From NCBI GenBank assembly GCA_902778925.1, contig CACYZN010000016.1, positions 1 through 36,991 of the forward strand: DNA of 36,991 nucleotides, given 5' to 3'. Made by a program: the position numbers and the translations under genes. Each line of letters begins with the position of its first letter. Position 1 is the first letter of the stretch. Shown here one piece after another: positions 1 to 7,304 of the stretch. Under the pieces are notes generated by a model. The model made no database searches. It saw only the letters and a program-made list of their open reading frames with translations, and was not told where the DNA came from. Origin of the DNA: an uncultured Bacteroidota bacterium. GTDB taxonomy: Bacteria > Bacteroidota > Bacteroidia > Bacteroidales > P3.

Positions 1-141
1 GATGGTCTCATCATAGACAAACGTATCCACAGGCTCAGGCTCCTTCCCTTCAAACCATCCAAAATGACGGCTTGCTCCCCATAGGGCTGCAATCAGCACT
101 AAACCTCCGATTACAATAATGATAATGGTTTTCTTTTTCAT
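1..141 (-). CDS. Small membrane-anchored protein, C-terminus outside window
   Basis: The reading frame starts at the ATG complementary to 139-141 and stays open for 47 codons to the window edge, so the C-terminus is missing. The visible protein begins MKKK and continues with a hydrophobic stretch (about residues 5-22, rich in Ile, Val, Leu and Ala). It then becomes polar and acidic (EGKEPEPVDTF). This is the layout of an uncleaved signal anchor or a signal peptide with an extracytoplasmic tail. It ends an AT-rich run of minus-strand small genes, only 8 bp from the gene upstream, so co-transcription is likely. No family is recognised. The start is convincing because of the lysine-rich N-terminus and hydrophobic core. 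Confidence 0.6.
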   Translation of the reverse strand, partial: MKKKTIIIIVIGGLVLIAALWGASRHFGWFEGKEPEPVDTFVYDETI

Positions 142-149
142 AATCTGTA

Positions 150-332
150 TTATTTCGTGGGCCCGGTTTTTGCTTCAGATAAACATATAATAACTATCAC
201 AAAGGCAACAATGATAAAGACTAAGACCCATTTGATATTTTTCTTTGATGGGGCATCACCATCAAACATTGTATGATAGAGTGAATAAATCAACACTGCT
301 GCTATTGCCAAGCAAAATAGTACCCAAATCAT
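150..332 (-). CDS. Small two-helix membrane protein
   Basis: This is a 60-residue protein with two hydrophobic segments (about residues 2-21 and 35-52) separated by a short polar loop containing DGDAPSKKN. That predicts a hairpin membrane protein. It lies between two similarly small minus-strand genes with gaps of 8 and 12 bp, suggesting one transcript. No family or catalytic motif is recognised. The base composition is AT-rich, like the rest of 1-2000. Its size means a chance frame cannot be fully excluded, but the spacing and hydrophobic pattern favour a real gene. Confidence 0.55.
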   Translation of the reverse strand: MIWVLFCLAIAAVLIYSLYHTMFDGDAPSKKNIKWVLVFIIVAFVIVIICLSEAKTGPTK

Positions 333-344
333 ATTTGTCTTATT

Positions 345-740
345 TTATTGTTCCCAGTACGAATTATCATAAAAACCTTTGAAGCTCCCATTTGAAAAAT
401 AAGCATCCTTTAGAATAAAACCAAGATACCAATCATATGGGAGACGACAAGTTGATTTCAGAACCACCTCTCTACTTGAATATGGAGGAATATCTACCTG
501 AACTTTAATTGTAGAAGAAGTTTCCGCATATCGGTTCATGGGGTCTTGCCCTGGCATTTTGAACCCGACTTCAAAAGTCAGTTGTTTTATAGTATATGAC
601 GTATCATTTCTAACTATCATAGTAGTAGTAGGATTTCTATCCTTGTCGTAAGTTGTTCTGATTGACTTCTTGCTGATTTTCTGAGCGTAAGATGTCGCGA
701 CGATTGCAACAAATAGTGATAATATTATTACCTTTTTCAT
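345..740 (-). CDS. Secreted hypothetical protein with signal peptide
   Basis: The 131-residue product begins with a clear Sec signal peptide (MKKVIILSLFVAIVATSYAQ, probable cleavage after SYA). The mature part is about 110 residues and rich in Thr, Ser and Tyr. It contains alternating hydrophobic residues that suggest beta strands, for example around VEVGF-like and IPPYSSREVVLKS stretches, which resembles small beta-sandwich envelope proteins. No conserved family is recognised. It is the third of a run of minus-strand genes and lies 59 bp after the next upstream gene. Function unknown; export to the periplasm or surface is the only supported statement. Confidence 0.65.
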   Translation of the reverse strand: MKKVIILSLFVAIVATSYAQKISKKSIRTTYDKDRNPTTTMIVRNDTSYTIKQLTFEVGFKMPGQDPMNRYAETSSTIKVQVDIPPYSSREVVLKSTCRLPYDWYLGFILKDAYFSNGSFKGFYDNSYWEQ

Positions 741-799
741 TTTTTGACCCTAATACGTGTCGGACACAACCTTTAAAACATATTTATAAAATTCGTGTA

Positions 800-1324
800 T
801 TACTCAAAAACGGGATTATCTGCATATGAAATGTATTCACCAAAAAAATCATGCAATACCTTAGTGGGGAAAGTATTCATCACATTATAGACAGCATTTT
901 TATAGAAGGAATGATATGCATCTGTGGGGGCATCATATATCGCCATGCTAACATAGGTGGCTAAATCGGCATATGATAATAGGTCATGATAAAAGAGACG
1001 ACCGAATCTGTTAATATGGTCATCGCAAATATGAAGAAAAGCATCTTGCAGACACTCATAGGTAACTTCCATGTTCATCGCAACAATTTTGTTCACAATA
1101 GATTGTAAGTCATTTGCAAATGTTTTATATTCTTGCCAGCACTCTTCTCCCACAATTGCATCTGAAACCGTTAGTCCTATACGTGCAGCATTTGTTTTCG
1201 TTAAAAAATCCGGATGTCTTAATCCAGCAGTATTGACAAATTCTGCTCCATTCATTGTCTTTGATGGGAGAACAAATGAATAAGTGAAATTCTCTGCTGG
1301 TATGAAAAAACTAAATGCCTTCAT
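800..1324 (-). CDS. Hypothetical protein, 174 residues
   Basis: The frame encodes 174 residues with no signal peptide and no membrane segment, so a soluble cytoplasmic protein is likely. It is rich in aromatic residues (Phe, Tyr) and Asp, and the second half looks mostly helical (DLQSIVNKIVAMNMEVTYE onward). No known motif is seen. It sits 44 bp downstream of the 206-residue coiled-coil protein gene and is probably co-transcribed with it. The AT-rich composition matches neighbouring hypothetical genes and differs strongly from the GC-rich genes to the right. Confidence 0.6.
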   Translation of the reverse strand: MKAFSFFIPAENFTYSFVLPSKTMNGAEFVNTAGLRHPDFLTKTNAARIGLTVSDAIVGEECWQEYKTFANDLQSIVNKIVAMNMEVTYECLQDAFLHICDDHINRFGRLFYHDLLSYADLATYVSMAIYDAPTDAYHSFYKNAVYNVMNTFPTKVLHDFFGEYISYADNPVFE

Positions 1325-1368
1325 TGTTGTACTATTATTATGTCTGTCTATTCTATTTGATGTTTTTT

Positions 1369-1989
1369 TTATTTCTCATTAAGTAGTAGTTTTTTGATGT
1401 CGTCAAGCAACCCCTTGTACATATCCCGCTCCTTTTCCAATAGGGCATTGGCGAATTTGAAACCCTCAATCTCTTTTTCTTGTTGCAGTATCTTTTCGTC
1501 TTGTTGATACATTTTGGCTAACAGCATTCGTTCCTCCATTGTCTTTACTTCTTTCAATCTGGTATAGAGATGCCATATCTTTTTTATGCCTGTAACCACA
1601 GGCATTGATTTCAATGGAAACTCGCAATATACCTGATAGGCGTTAGAAGAGAGTCGAAGGTTAAGATTAAACCAGTTGTTTATCCAGACAACATTCAACA
1701 AAAAATCATCATCTATGCGGTTATTACGAACCTCCCCATCTCTACTGATAAACTCAATATCAAACCTATCATACTCATTCCTTATTTTCTCAACCCAGTG
1801 ATGTATAATTATACATTGGGCAGCACTATTCAAGATGCTGGATTTTGCAGAATCGAGTATCTGGTTATCCTCAAGGATGGCAATATAGGTTGTACCCCTG
1901 TAATACTTAGCAGGCCCTTGTGGTTGCGGACCGCAGTATTTGTGCTTCATGTCGGAAATACATTCGTTTGCTATTTCTATTATATTCAT
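1369..1989 (-). CDS. Hypothetical protein with C-terminal coiled coil
   Basis: A 206-residue protein starting at the ATG complementary to 1987-1989 (MNIIEIANE). An upstream extension to 2016 would require a TTG start and is less likely. Residues 1-145 form a globular part with several aromatic residues and a WINNWFNLNLRLSSN stretch. Residues about 150-206 are highly charged and heptad-like (EERMLLAKMYQQDEKILQQ and beyond), predicting a coiled coil that may mediate self-association. No family is recognised. It is first in the minus-strand run that continues to position 1 and is probably served by the promoter at 2280-2310, with a long leader of about 280 nt. Confidence 0.6.
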   Translation of the reverse strand: MNIIEIANECISDMKHKYCGPQPQGPAKYYRGTTYIAILEDNQILDSAKSSILNSAAQCIIIHHWVEKIRNEYDRFDIEFISRDGEVRNNRIDDDFLLNVVWINNWFNLNLRLSSNAYQVYCEFPLKSMPVVTGIKKIWHLYTRLKEVKTMEERMLLAKMYQQDEKILQQEKEIEGFKFANALLEKERDMYKGLLDDIKKLLLNEK

Positions 1990-2279
1990 TGTGCTTTTCT
2001 TATTCCGACCCTCCAACGGAACGTTAACTTATAACAATAAGAAAAGGCATGAGGTTATGTACTCATGTCCGTTTGCATTTAGGTATCGCCAAACACCTTT
2101 GAAGGAACGGGATTATGGGAACAATTCTCACGCCTGACGTTATGCTACAGAAAAATAGCATACACAACCAAGCGAAAGCATAGATGCTCCGTCCTCCTTC
2201 TTAAATTTGGCGAATTCAAATGCAAGGACAATATAGCAATGCTTTTCTTGCTTACAGCTTTCGCTCTCGAAAGCAAGTG

Positions 2280-2310
2280 CAAAGATACGAAGAATTATCG
2301 AACTGACAAA
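2280..2310 (-). promoter_or_regulatory. Bacteroidetes-type promoter, leftward
   Basis: On the minus strand, TTTG (2310-2307) is followed after 19 bp by TATCTTTG (2287-2280), an exact match to the Bacteroidetes sigma-ABfr consensus TTTG-N19-TAnnTTTG. Transcription would start near 2273 and run left toward the hypothetical gene starting at 1989. That leaves a leader of about 280 nt that begins with a GCTTTCG/CGAAAGC hairpin (2257-2274). Confidence 0.7.
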
Positions 2311-2318
2311 AATTATTT

Positions 2319-2349
2319 TTTGCCATGTCTGGGAATTGGTGTATTTTTG
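2319..2349 (+). promoter_or_regulatory. Bacteroidetes-type promoter, rightward
   Basis: TTTG at 2319-2322 is followed after 19 bp by TATTTTTG at 2342-2349, matching TTTG-N19-TAnnTTTG. The acetyltransferase ATG lies at 2371, giving a leader of only about 15 nt. The -33 elements of this promoter and its leftward partner are 8 bp apart, so the two polymerases would compete for the same DNA face. Confidence 0.7.
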
Positions 2350-2370
2350 CAGTCGGAAAATGTGATTATT

Positions 2371-2925
2371 ATGACAGATTTGGAAAAGGGAGGGGTGGAG
2401 TACTGTTTTGCGGATCCGGAGAAGATTGCCCTCAAGACTGAGGCCATCAGGCAATGTGAGGCGTTCAACGCCATCGACGGACGCGACTACGAGGCGCAGT
2501 ACCGCCATCTGCAGCAGATGCTCGGCGGCGTGGGGCAACGGGTATGGATTGCCAAAACCTTCAACTGCGACCGTGGAAAAAACATATTTATCGGCGACGA
2601 CTTCACGGGCAACCATAACCTCACCATCCTCGACATCGGTGAGGTGCACATAGGCAACCACGTGATGATTGGTCCCCACACGTTAATCACCACCGTCGGT
2701 CACCCGCTCGAATGGCAGCGGCGCCGCGAGAGTGTGGGCACGGTGAGCCCCGTGGTCATCGAGGACGATGTGTGGATTGGCGGCAATGTCACCGTTCTGC
2801 CCGGTGTCACCATCGGCCGCGGCGCCGTGGTCGCCGCCGGTGCTGTCGTCGCCGAGGACGTGCCTCCTTGCACGGTGGTGGGTGGCGTGCCGGCAAAAGT
2901 AATCAAGAAAATCCCTTCGGAATGA
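2371..2925 (+). CDS. Maltose/galactoside-type hexapeptide O-acetyltransferase
   Basis: A 184-residue enzyme of the LacA/Maa/NodL family, which moves acetyl groups from acetyl-CoA to a sugar hydroxyl. Residues about 55-180 carry the left-handed beta-helix hexapeptide repeats. Family signatures are visible: GDDFTGNHNLTILDIGEVHIG, the catalytic His region TTVGHP, the GTVSPVVIEDDVWIGGNVTV stretch and the terminal VVGGVPAKVIKKI. The start at 2371 is chosen because a promoter ends at 2349 and family members begin at this point. An in-frame extension back to 2239 would run through the promoter. The exact sugar acceptor cannot be told. The stop overlaps the next gene by 4 bp (ATGA), so the two are translationally coupled. 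Confidence 0.85.
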   Translation: MTDLEKGGVEYCFADPEKIALKTEAIRQCEAFNAIDGRDYEAQYRHLQQMLGGVGQRVWIAKTFNCDRGKNIFIGDDFTGNHNLTILDIGEVHIGNHVMIGPHTLITTVGHPLEWQRRRESVGTVSPVVIEDDVWIGGNVTVLPGVTIGRGAVVAAGAVVAEDVPPCTVVGGVPAKVIKKIPSE

Positions 2926-3299
2926 AGAAATACATTTACATTGCGCTGGGGCTTCTAGCTGTGGGATTGGGGGCGCTGGGTGTGGTGGTGCCGGGATTGC
3001 CGACGACGCCTTTCATCTTGCTGGCATCATGGTTGTTTGTTCGCTCGTCGCCACGGCTGCAGCAGTGGCTGCTGGCCTCGTGGCTGGGGAAATATATCCG
3101 GGGCTATCAGCGACGCGGAGGCATGACGGCCACGCAGAAGGCCGGCGCCGTGGGCGTGATGACGGTCATGGTGCTGCTCTCCACCTTCGTGTTCATCCCT
3201 GCGGGTTCGGTGGCCCGCATCATAGTGCCTGTGGCCGGCGCCGTGGGCGCGCTTACAGTCGTCTTCCTTGTCCCCAACGCCAAGAACGACGAACCTTAA
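2922..3299 (+). CDS. YbaN family (DUF454) inner-membrane protein
   Basis: A 125-residue polytopic protein beginning MKKYIYIALGLLAVGLGALG. The DUF454 signature GLPTTPFILLASWLFVRSSPRL follows the first helix. Two more hydrophobic segments are seen at about residues 72-92 (TVMVLLSTFVFIPAG) and 95-117. E. coli YbaN has the same layout and no established biochemical role. The ATG overlaps the stop of the acetyltransferase by 4 bp, so both are probably one operon. Length agrees with the family. Confidence 0.8.
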   Translation: MKKYIYIALGLLAVGLGALGVVVPGLPTTPFILLASWLFVRSSPRLQQWLLASWLGKYIRGYQRRGGMTATQKAGAVGVMTVMVLLSTFVFIPAGSVARIIVPVAGAVGALTVVFLVPNAKNDEP

Positions 3300-3319
3300 T
3301 CTCGCCAGAGGTTGCGGTG

Positions 3320-3464
3320 GGGTTCCCCTCCCCTTCCGGTCCGGTCGTTCTTATGTATTTCTTATGTATTTCTTATGTTGTATTTATGTTTAAAACATAA
3401 GAAATACATAAGAAATACATAAGAAGTACATAAGAAATACCGGAGGGGAACAGGAGGGGAAGGC
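3320..3464. repeat. Palindromic interspersed element, copy A
   Basis: An intergenic element of about 145 bp. Its core is an 11-bp tandem motif (TTCTTATGTAT) repeated about three times, a centre containing TTATGTTTAAAACATAAG, then the same motif inverted (ATACATAAGAA) about four times. GC-rich outer arms flank it (TTCCCCTCCCC... on the left, ...GGAGGGGAA on the right), also inverted to each other. A near-identical copy in the opposite orientation lies at about 34210-34345. The element could fold into one long cruciform or hairpin. No open reading frame in it is credible. Confidence 0.85.
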
Positions 3465-3555
3465 TTGGGGAACTGATTTTCAGGGGTAAAGAGAGAGAGT
3501 GGATTTGAGGGGAGGAGGTGAAATGGTGAGGGGGCGGTGGTTTGGGGTACTTTTT

Positions 3556-3587
3556 TTTCGGCGGTTGGATAAAAAAGCGTATCTTTG
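3556..3587 (+). promoter_or_regulatory. Promoter of the MscS channel gene
   Basis: TATCTTTG at 3580-3587 matches the Bacteroidetes -7 element. A T-rich stretch ending TTTC at 3556-3559 stands 20 bp upstream as a weak -33 element. The channel ATG is at 3625, leaving a leader of about 30 nt. Confidence 0.55.
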
Positions 3588-3624
3588 CACGCTCGATTTG
3601 AGGACATAAAAAACTTGTAATGCA

Positions 3625-4710
3625 ATGATTTTGATAGACGACAACACTCCTGCCTTGATTGCGGCAGCGGCAGCGCAGACGCCCGACACCATGGCGGCGA
3701 AGGACGAATTCGGCCAGATGGTGCATGCTAGCGACAGCATCTCATCGGCCCTGAAGGACAGCCTGAAGAACATGGACCTTACGGACCTGAAGGCTGTGGT
3801 TACAGGCGAGAACACGTTTGTGAAGGACAGCCTGCACCAGCTCACGGAGCTCACAGTGGCATTCCTGCCCAAGCTGATTGTGGCCATACTGATACTGTGG
3901 CTTGGCATAAAGCTGGCCAAGATGCTGAAGAAACTGATAGTGAAGGCCCTGGACAAGCGCGGTGCCGAGCCGTCGCTCAAGAGCTTCCTCGGTTCGCTGG
4001 TCGACGTGCTGCTCAAGGCGATGATCATCATCATGGCTATGGACGTCATCGGCATCAAAGCCACGTCGTTCATAGCGCTGCTGGGTGCCATGGGTCTGGC
4101 CATCGGCATGGCCTTGCAGGGCACGCTGCAGAACTTTGCCGGGGGCGTCATCATACTGCTCATGAAGCCCTTCAAGGTGGACGACTACATAGAGTGCGGC
4201 CAGTATAAAGGCTACATCAAGGAGATACGCATCTTCCACACCATCATGCGCCCCTTCAACGGCCGCACGATCATCATACCCAACAGCGAGCTGGCGACGA
4301 AGAGCCTCATCAACCACACCAAAGAGCCGCAGATAAGGCTCGACGTGGTGGCCTCGGTGGCTTACGGCACCGACCTGCACAAGGCCAAGGAGGTGCTGTG
4401 GGAAGTGGTGAAGGCCGAGCCGATGGTGAAGTGGGACTTCAAGGAGCCGGTCATAGCCGTCAGCGAACTGGGCAGCAGCTCGGTCGACATATCGGTCTGG
4501 GTGTGGGTCACGGTGGAGGACTACTGGGAGGTGTGGAAGCACATCCGCGAGGACATATACATCGCCTTCAACAATGCCGGCGTCGAGATACCGTTCCCGC
4601 AGGTCACCGTGCATCAGGGCAAGGCTGGCGAGCCGTTCCACATGGAGCCCCGCGAGGCTGCCGTGCGCCCCGCCGAGGTGGCCGACGAACATATCGGCAC
4701 CGGAGCCTGA
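3625..4710 (+). CDS. MscS-family small-conductance mechanosensitive channel
   Basis: A 361-residue channel that opens under membrane tension to release solutes during osmotic downshock. TM1 is at about residues 78-98, TM2 120-142 and the pore helix TM3 147-182. TM3 shows the Gly/Ala-packed pattern GLAIGMALQGTLQNFAGG followed by the MKPFKVDDYIE junction typical of the family. The beta domain follows (FNGRTIIIPNSEL at about 215-228) and the alpha/beta vestibule runs to the C-terminus. The N-terminal 75 residues are an extra polar, Ala/Asp-rich section without clear family counterpart. Length is slightly above E. coli MscS (286). A monocistronic promoter precedes it. Four 7-bp repeats begin just after the stop codon. 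Confidence 0.88.
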   Translation: MILIDDNTPALIAAAAAQTPDTMAAKDEFGQMVHASDSISSALKDSLKNMDLTDLKAVVTGENTFVKDSLHQLTELTVAFLPKLIVAILILWLGIKLAKMLKKLIVKALDKRGAEPSLKSFLGSLVDVLLKAMIIIMAMDVIGIKATSFIALLGAMGLAIGMALQGTLQNFAGGVIILLMKPFKVDDYIECGQYKGYIKEIRIFHTIMRPFNGRTIIIPNSELATKSLINHTKEPQIRLDVVASVAYGTDLHKAKEVLWEVVKAEPMVKWDFKEPVIAVSELGSSSVDISVWVWVTVEDYWEVWKHIREDIYIAFNNAGVEIPFPQVTVHQGKAGEPFHMEPREAAVRPAEVADEHIGTGA

Positions 4711-4714
4711 TGGG

Positions 4715-4742
4715 AGGTGAAAGGTGAAAGGTGAGAGGTGAT
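4715..4742 (+). repeat. Heptamer array AGGTGAA x4, intergenic
   Basis: Four phase-perfect 7-bp units (AGGTGAA, AGGTGAA, AGGTGAG, AGGTGAT) fill the space between the mscS stop and the DUF4105 start. In this orientation the repeat contains TGA, so it could not be read through. The units resemble Shine-Dalgarno sequence (AGGTGA) and may incidentally bind ribosomes. Confidence 0.8.
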
Positions 4743-4763
4743 ATAATACAAATAATGCTTAAA

Positions 4764-5915
4764 ATGAGGACAACGAAGTACATACTGGTGGCGGTGATGG
4801 TTTTCGCCTTCCACCTATCCCCCTTCACCACAAAAGCGCAAGCCCTGCCGCTGAGCGCCACGGCCACGGCCAGCGTGCTCACCTGCGGTCCCGGCAACGA
4901 CTTCTACACCACCTTCGGCCACTCGGCCATACGCATCACCGATACCGCCATGGGGCTCGACATGGTCTACAACTACGGCACCTTCAACTTCGGCACGCCG
5001 CACTTCTACTGGAAGTTCATGCGCGGGCAGCTCGACTACATGCTCGGGCGCACCACGTTCGACCGCTTCATGGCCGAGTACGCCTACGAGCAACGCGCCG
5101 TGTGGGAGCAGCCGCTCAACTTCACGTCCCAGGAGGTCAACAACCTCTATGTGGCCCTTGAGTGGAACTACCAGCCCGAGAACCGCTACTACCGCTACGA
5201 CTTCTTCCGCGACAACTGCGCCACCCGCGTGCGCGACATGGTGGAGTCCGCCAACGGCAAGCGGGAGATAGAATACGGCGACTGGGAAGACCACAGCTAC
5301 CGCCACTGGCTGCACCAGGCCACCGGTGGGGGCTGCCTCGAATGGTGGACCCTCGGCGTCGACCTGCTGCTGGGCCTGTCGGCCGACCACGTCTGCGACA
5401 AGTCGGAGTCGATGTTCTACCCCATGGCCATGGAGGGGCTATTTGACAATGCCACACGCGGCGGCGACCCGCTCGTCTCGCCCACCCGCGAGCTGCTGCA
5501 GGACACCCGCACGCCGTTGCGACGCAGCTTCCCGCCGATGGTAGTCTTCGCGCTGTTCTTCATGGCAGTGGCGCTGCTCACGTGGCGACGCCTGTGGCCG
5601 CGGTGGGCCGATCGCGTGCTGTTCGTCCTGGCCGGAGTGGTGGGTCTGTTCCTGCTGTTCATGTGGTTTGGCACCGACCACTACTGCACCGCCTGGAACC
5701 TAAACATACTGTGGGCCTCGCCCCTGCTGATACTTATAGCCATCCGCCTCGAGCGCAGTCCGCGCTGGGCCCTGTGGCTGCAGACAGCCTGCTTCCTGGT
5801 GGCTGCCGTATGGGTAGTATGGTGTGGGCTGAGCCTCGCCCTGCTTCCTTTAATTCTTACACTAGCCCTCCGGATCTACCTCACCTTGCGACAGGCGTCG
5901 CGGGGGAGCAGGTAG
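4764..5915 (+). CDS. DUF4105 (Lnb_N-type) envelope protein with C-terminal membrane helices
   Basis: A 383-residue protein from the ATG at 4764; in-frame ATGs at 4755 and 4731 are alternatives. Residues 1-27 form a signal peptide ending TTKAQA. The DUF4105 domain follows (about 30-180). It shows TTFGHSAIRI with a conserved His and FRDNCATRVRD with a conserved Cys, the pair that makes this family a predicted papain-like/NlpC-P60-like thiol enzyme. Residues about 255-375 hold four to five hydrophobic helices. The signal peptide contains FHLSPFT, encoded by three degenerate 7-bp repeats at 4809-4829. The last 40 bp overlap the end of the convergent glycosyltransferase gene. Family members are common next to envelope genes in Bacteroidetes; the substrate is unknown. 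Confidence 0.8.
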   Translation: MRTTKYILVAVMVFAFHLSPFTTKAQALPLSATATASVLTCGPGNDFYTTFGHSAIRITDTAMGLDMVYNYGTFNFGTPHFYWKFMRGQLDYMLGRTTFDRFMAEYAYEQRAVWEQPLNFTSQEVNNLYVALEWNYQPENRYYRYDFFRDNCATRVRDMVESANGKREIEYGDWEDHSYRHWLHQATGGGCLEWWTLGVDLLLGLSADHVCDKSESMFYPMAMEGLFDNATRGGDPLVSPTRELLQDTRTPLRRSFPPMVVFALFFMAVALLTWRRLWPRWADRVLFVLAGVVGLFLLFMWFGTDHYCTAWNLNILWASPLLILIAIRLERSPRWALWLQTACFLVAAVWVVWCGLSLALLPLILTLALRIYLTLRQASRGSR

Positions 5916-6592
5916 TCGCGCCAGCCCGAGCCGGTCTCGTGGCTGAACGAGCCGCAGCCGTCGGCCTTGGCCTGCTGACGGTTGGCATAGCGGCGTTGCA
6001 TCTGGGCCACGCTGCGATACTGGTAGTGGTCGACGGGTATCTGTTCCCTGGCCACCGAGCCCCAGGGATGGGGGTAGCGCCAACGGTCGAGCCACACCAG
6101 CAGCGGCGAGTGGCGCATGAAGCGGCGCTCGGCGCGCATGTGGGGCAAGGCATAGTGCAACCGTTCGCGGTCAGTGGCAAAGTCGCCGCTGAGGAGGCCT
6201 TCGTCGAGGTCCTCGTGGGTTACTACATAGTCGGTGCTCTGCTTCTTGACAGTGCTGCGGTACCAAGGCACGCGGGCCAGGAAGGCGCGCACGTCGCCGG
6301 GGAAGAACTCGTCGGCATCGAGGCGCACGCACCACCAGTCGCCGCAACGCATCTCGTGGCGGAAGGCGCGGAAAGCGCGTGCACGGAGGCCTATGTGGAA
6401 GGGGCCCTCGTAGCGCAGGAAGGGTACGACACGGGGGTCGTTGGCGGCCAGGCGCTGCACGAGCTCCCAGGTGCCGTCGGTGCTGCCGTTGTCGATCACG
6501 ATCACCTTGTCGCTCCAGCGCAGCGCGTCGGGGAGCGAGAGGGCCAGCACATCGGCCTCGTCCTTGACCACCAGCAGACTGTAGACCTTCAT
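5876..6592 (-). CDS. Family 2 glycosyltransferase
   Basis: A 238-residue soluble GT-A enzyme. Motifs in order: N-terminal nucleotide-binding strand MKVYSLLVVKDEADVLAL, the IDNGSTDGT loop (about residues 34-42) and the metal-binding CVRLDADEF (about 86-94). The C-terminal part has Arg/His/Trp-rich sequence such as RYPHPWGS, as in small lipopolysaccharide-modifying transferases. The start at 6592 is chosen because it overlaps the preceding gene's stop by 4 bp (ATGA) and MKVYSLLVV is a typical beginning; the longer open frame upstream is the antisense of the neighbour. It probably adds a sugar to a surface glycan; donor and acceptor are unknown. Its 3-prime end overlaps the convergent DUF4105 gene. 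Confidence 0.8.
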   Translation of the reverse strand: MKVYSLLVVKDEADVLALSLPDALRWSDKVIVIDNGSTDGTWELVQRLAANDPRVVPFLRYEGPFHIGLRARAFRAFRHEMRCGDWWCVRLDADEFFPGDVRAFLARVPWYRSTVKKQSTDYVVTHEDLDEGLLSGDFATDRERLHYALPHMRAERRFMRHSPLLVWLDRWRYPHPWGSVAREQIPVDHYQYRSVAQMQRRYANRQQAKADGCGSFSHETGSGWRDYLLPRDACRKVR

Positions 6593-7284
6593 ATCCTGTC
6601 TCGTTTTTGGGTCAGCTTCTGCCAGTAGTAGCGCAGTGGGTTGGTGTACTTGAGCTGCTTCCAGGGGCGCGACGAGTGGGGCTGGTGCAGCACCTGGGTG
6701 TCGAGCAGCAGGCGGTTGCGGAAGCCGAGGGTGATGGAGCGGTGCGAGATGGCCACGTCGTACCACTGCTTGGTGGGGTCGAGCTGGTCGAAGCTGTAGG
6801 CCCGCAGCAGGGCGTTGGTGAGGAGCGTGCAGCAGAAGCTGAGGCGCTTGGTGGTGTCGACTGCTGTGCCACGGAGGCGGCGGGCGTAGAGGTAGGGAAA
6901 GTTGACGTTGCCGTCGGTATCGACGGTGACAGCGGCCACCATGCCCACGCCGTCCGCTGCGGCTGCCTGCAGGCGGGCCAGGGTGTCGGGGCGCACGGTC
7001 ACGTCGCTCTCGACGATGACCAGATGGGCTCCGGCCTCGAGGGCGCGGCGTTGTGCATCCTGCAGGGTGAGGCGGTAGTTGGGCGAGGGGTGGTCGGTGC
7101 GGTCGGCCCAGTTGACGAGGCGGAAGCCCAAGCGCCGGGCCATCTCGGTCAGCTCGGCGGTGGTCTCGGCGGTGCTGAAGTCGTTGTACACCGTCAGGTC
7201 CACCCCGCCGGCCTGCATCAGGGCGGCTATGGCCTGGCGTGCGGTGTGCATCGAGTCCTTCACTGGCATTATGACGTGGAGCAT
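6589..7284 (-). CDS. Family 2 glycosyltransferase (second of pair)
   Basis: A 231-residue GT-A fold protein beginning MLHVIMPVKDSMHTARQAI. A VYNDFSTAETT loop (about residues 32-42) stands where family members have the DDGS motif, and VIVESDVTVRPDTL (about 88-101) where the DxD motif is expected. The C-terminal part contains KQWYDVAISHRS and a basic tail. It is coupled to the downstream glycosyltransferase by a 4-bp overlap, so the two likely act in one glycan pathway. The upstream gap to the SPOUT methyltransferase is 103 bp and is filled by a 9-bp tandem array, so all three genes may share one transcript. Confidence 0.72.
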   Translation of the reverse strand: MLHVIMPVKDSMHTARQAIAALMQAGGVDLTVYNDFSTAETTAELTEMARRLGFRLVNWADRTDHPSPNYRLTLQDAQRRALEAGAHLVIVESDVTVRPDTLARLQAAAADGVGMVAAVTVDTDGNVNFPYLYARRLRGTAVDTTKRLSFCCTLLTNALLRAYSFDQLDPTKQWYDVAISHRSITLGFRNRLLLDTQVLHQPHSSRPWKQLKYTNPLRYYWQKLTQKRDRI

Positions 7285-7304
7285 CTTTCTTGTTGCTTTA
7301 TATA

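Noticed and set aside
2239-2370. N-terminal extension of the acetyltransferase
   Set aside because: The extra 44 codons cross the promoter at 2319-2349, are AT-rich and lack family similarity.
2140-2679. 179-codon minus-strand open frame crossing the promoters
   Set aside because: It spans both divergent promoters and the first third of the acetyltransferase on the opposite strand. Only its final short part lies in the leader of the hypothetical gene.
3742-4692. 316-codon minus-strand open frame
   Set aside because: Lies wholly opposite the MscS gene, and its His/Asp/Leu-rich composition is typical of antisense of GC-rich codons.
5582-6628. 348-codon plus-strand open frame
   Set aside because: It is antisense to the family 2 glycosyltransferase gene and the end of DUF4105; high GC keeps the opposite strand open. 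No recognisable domain.
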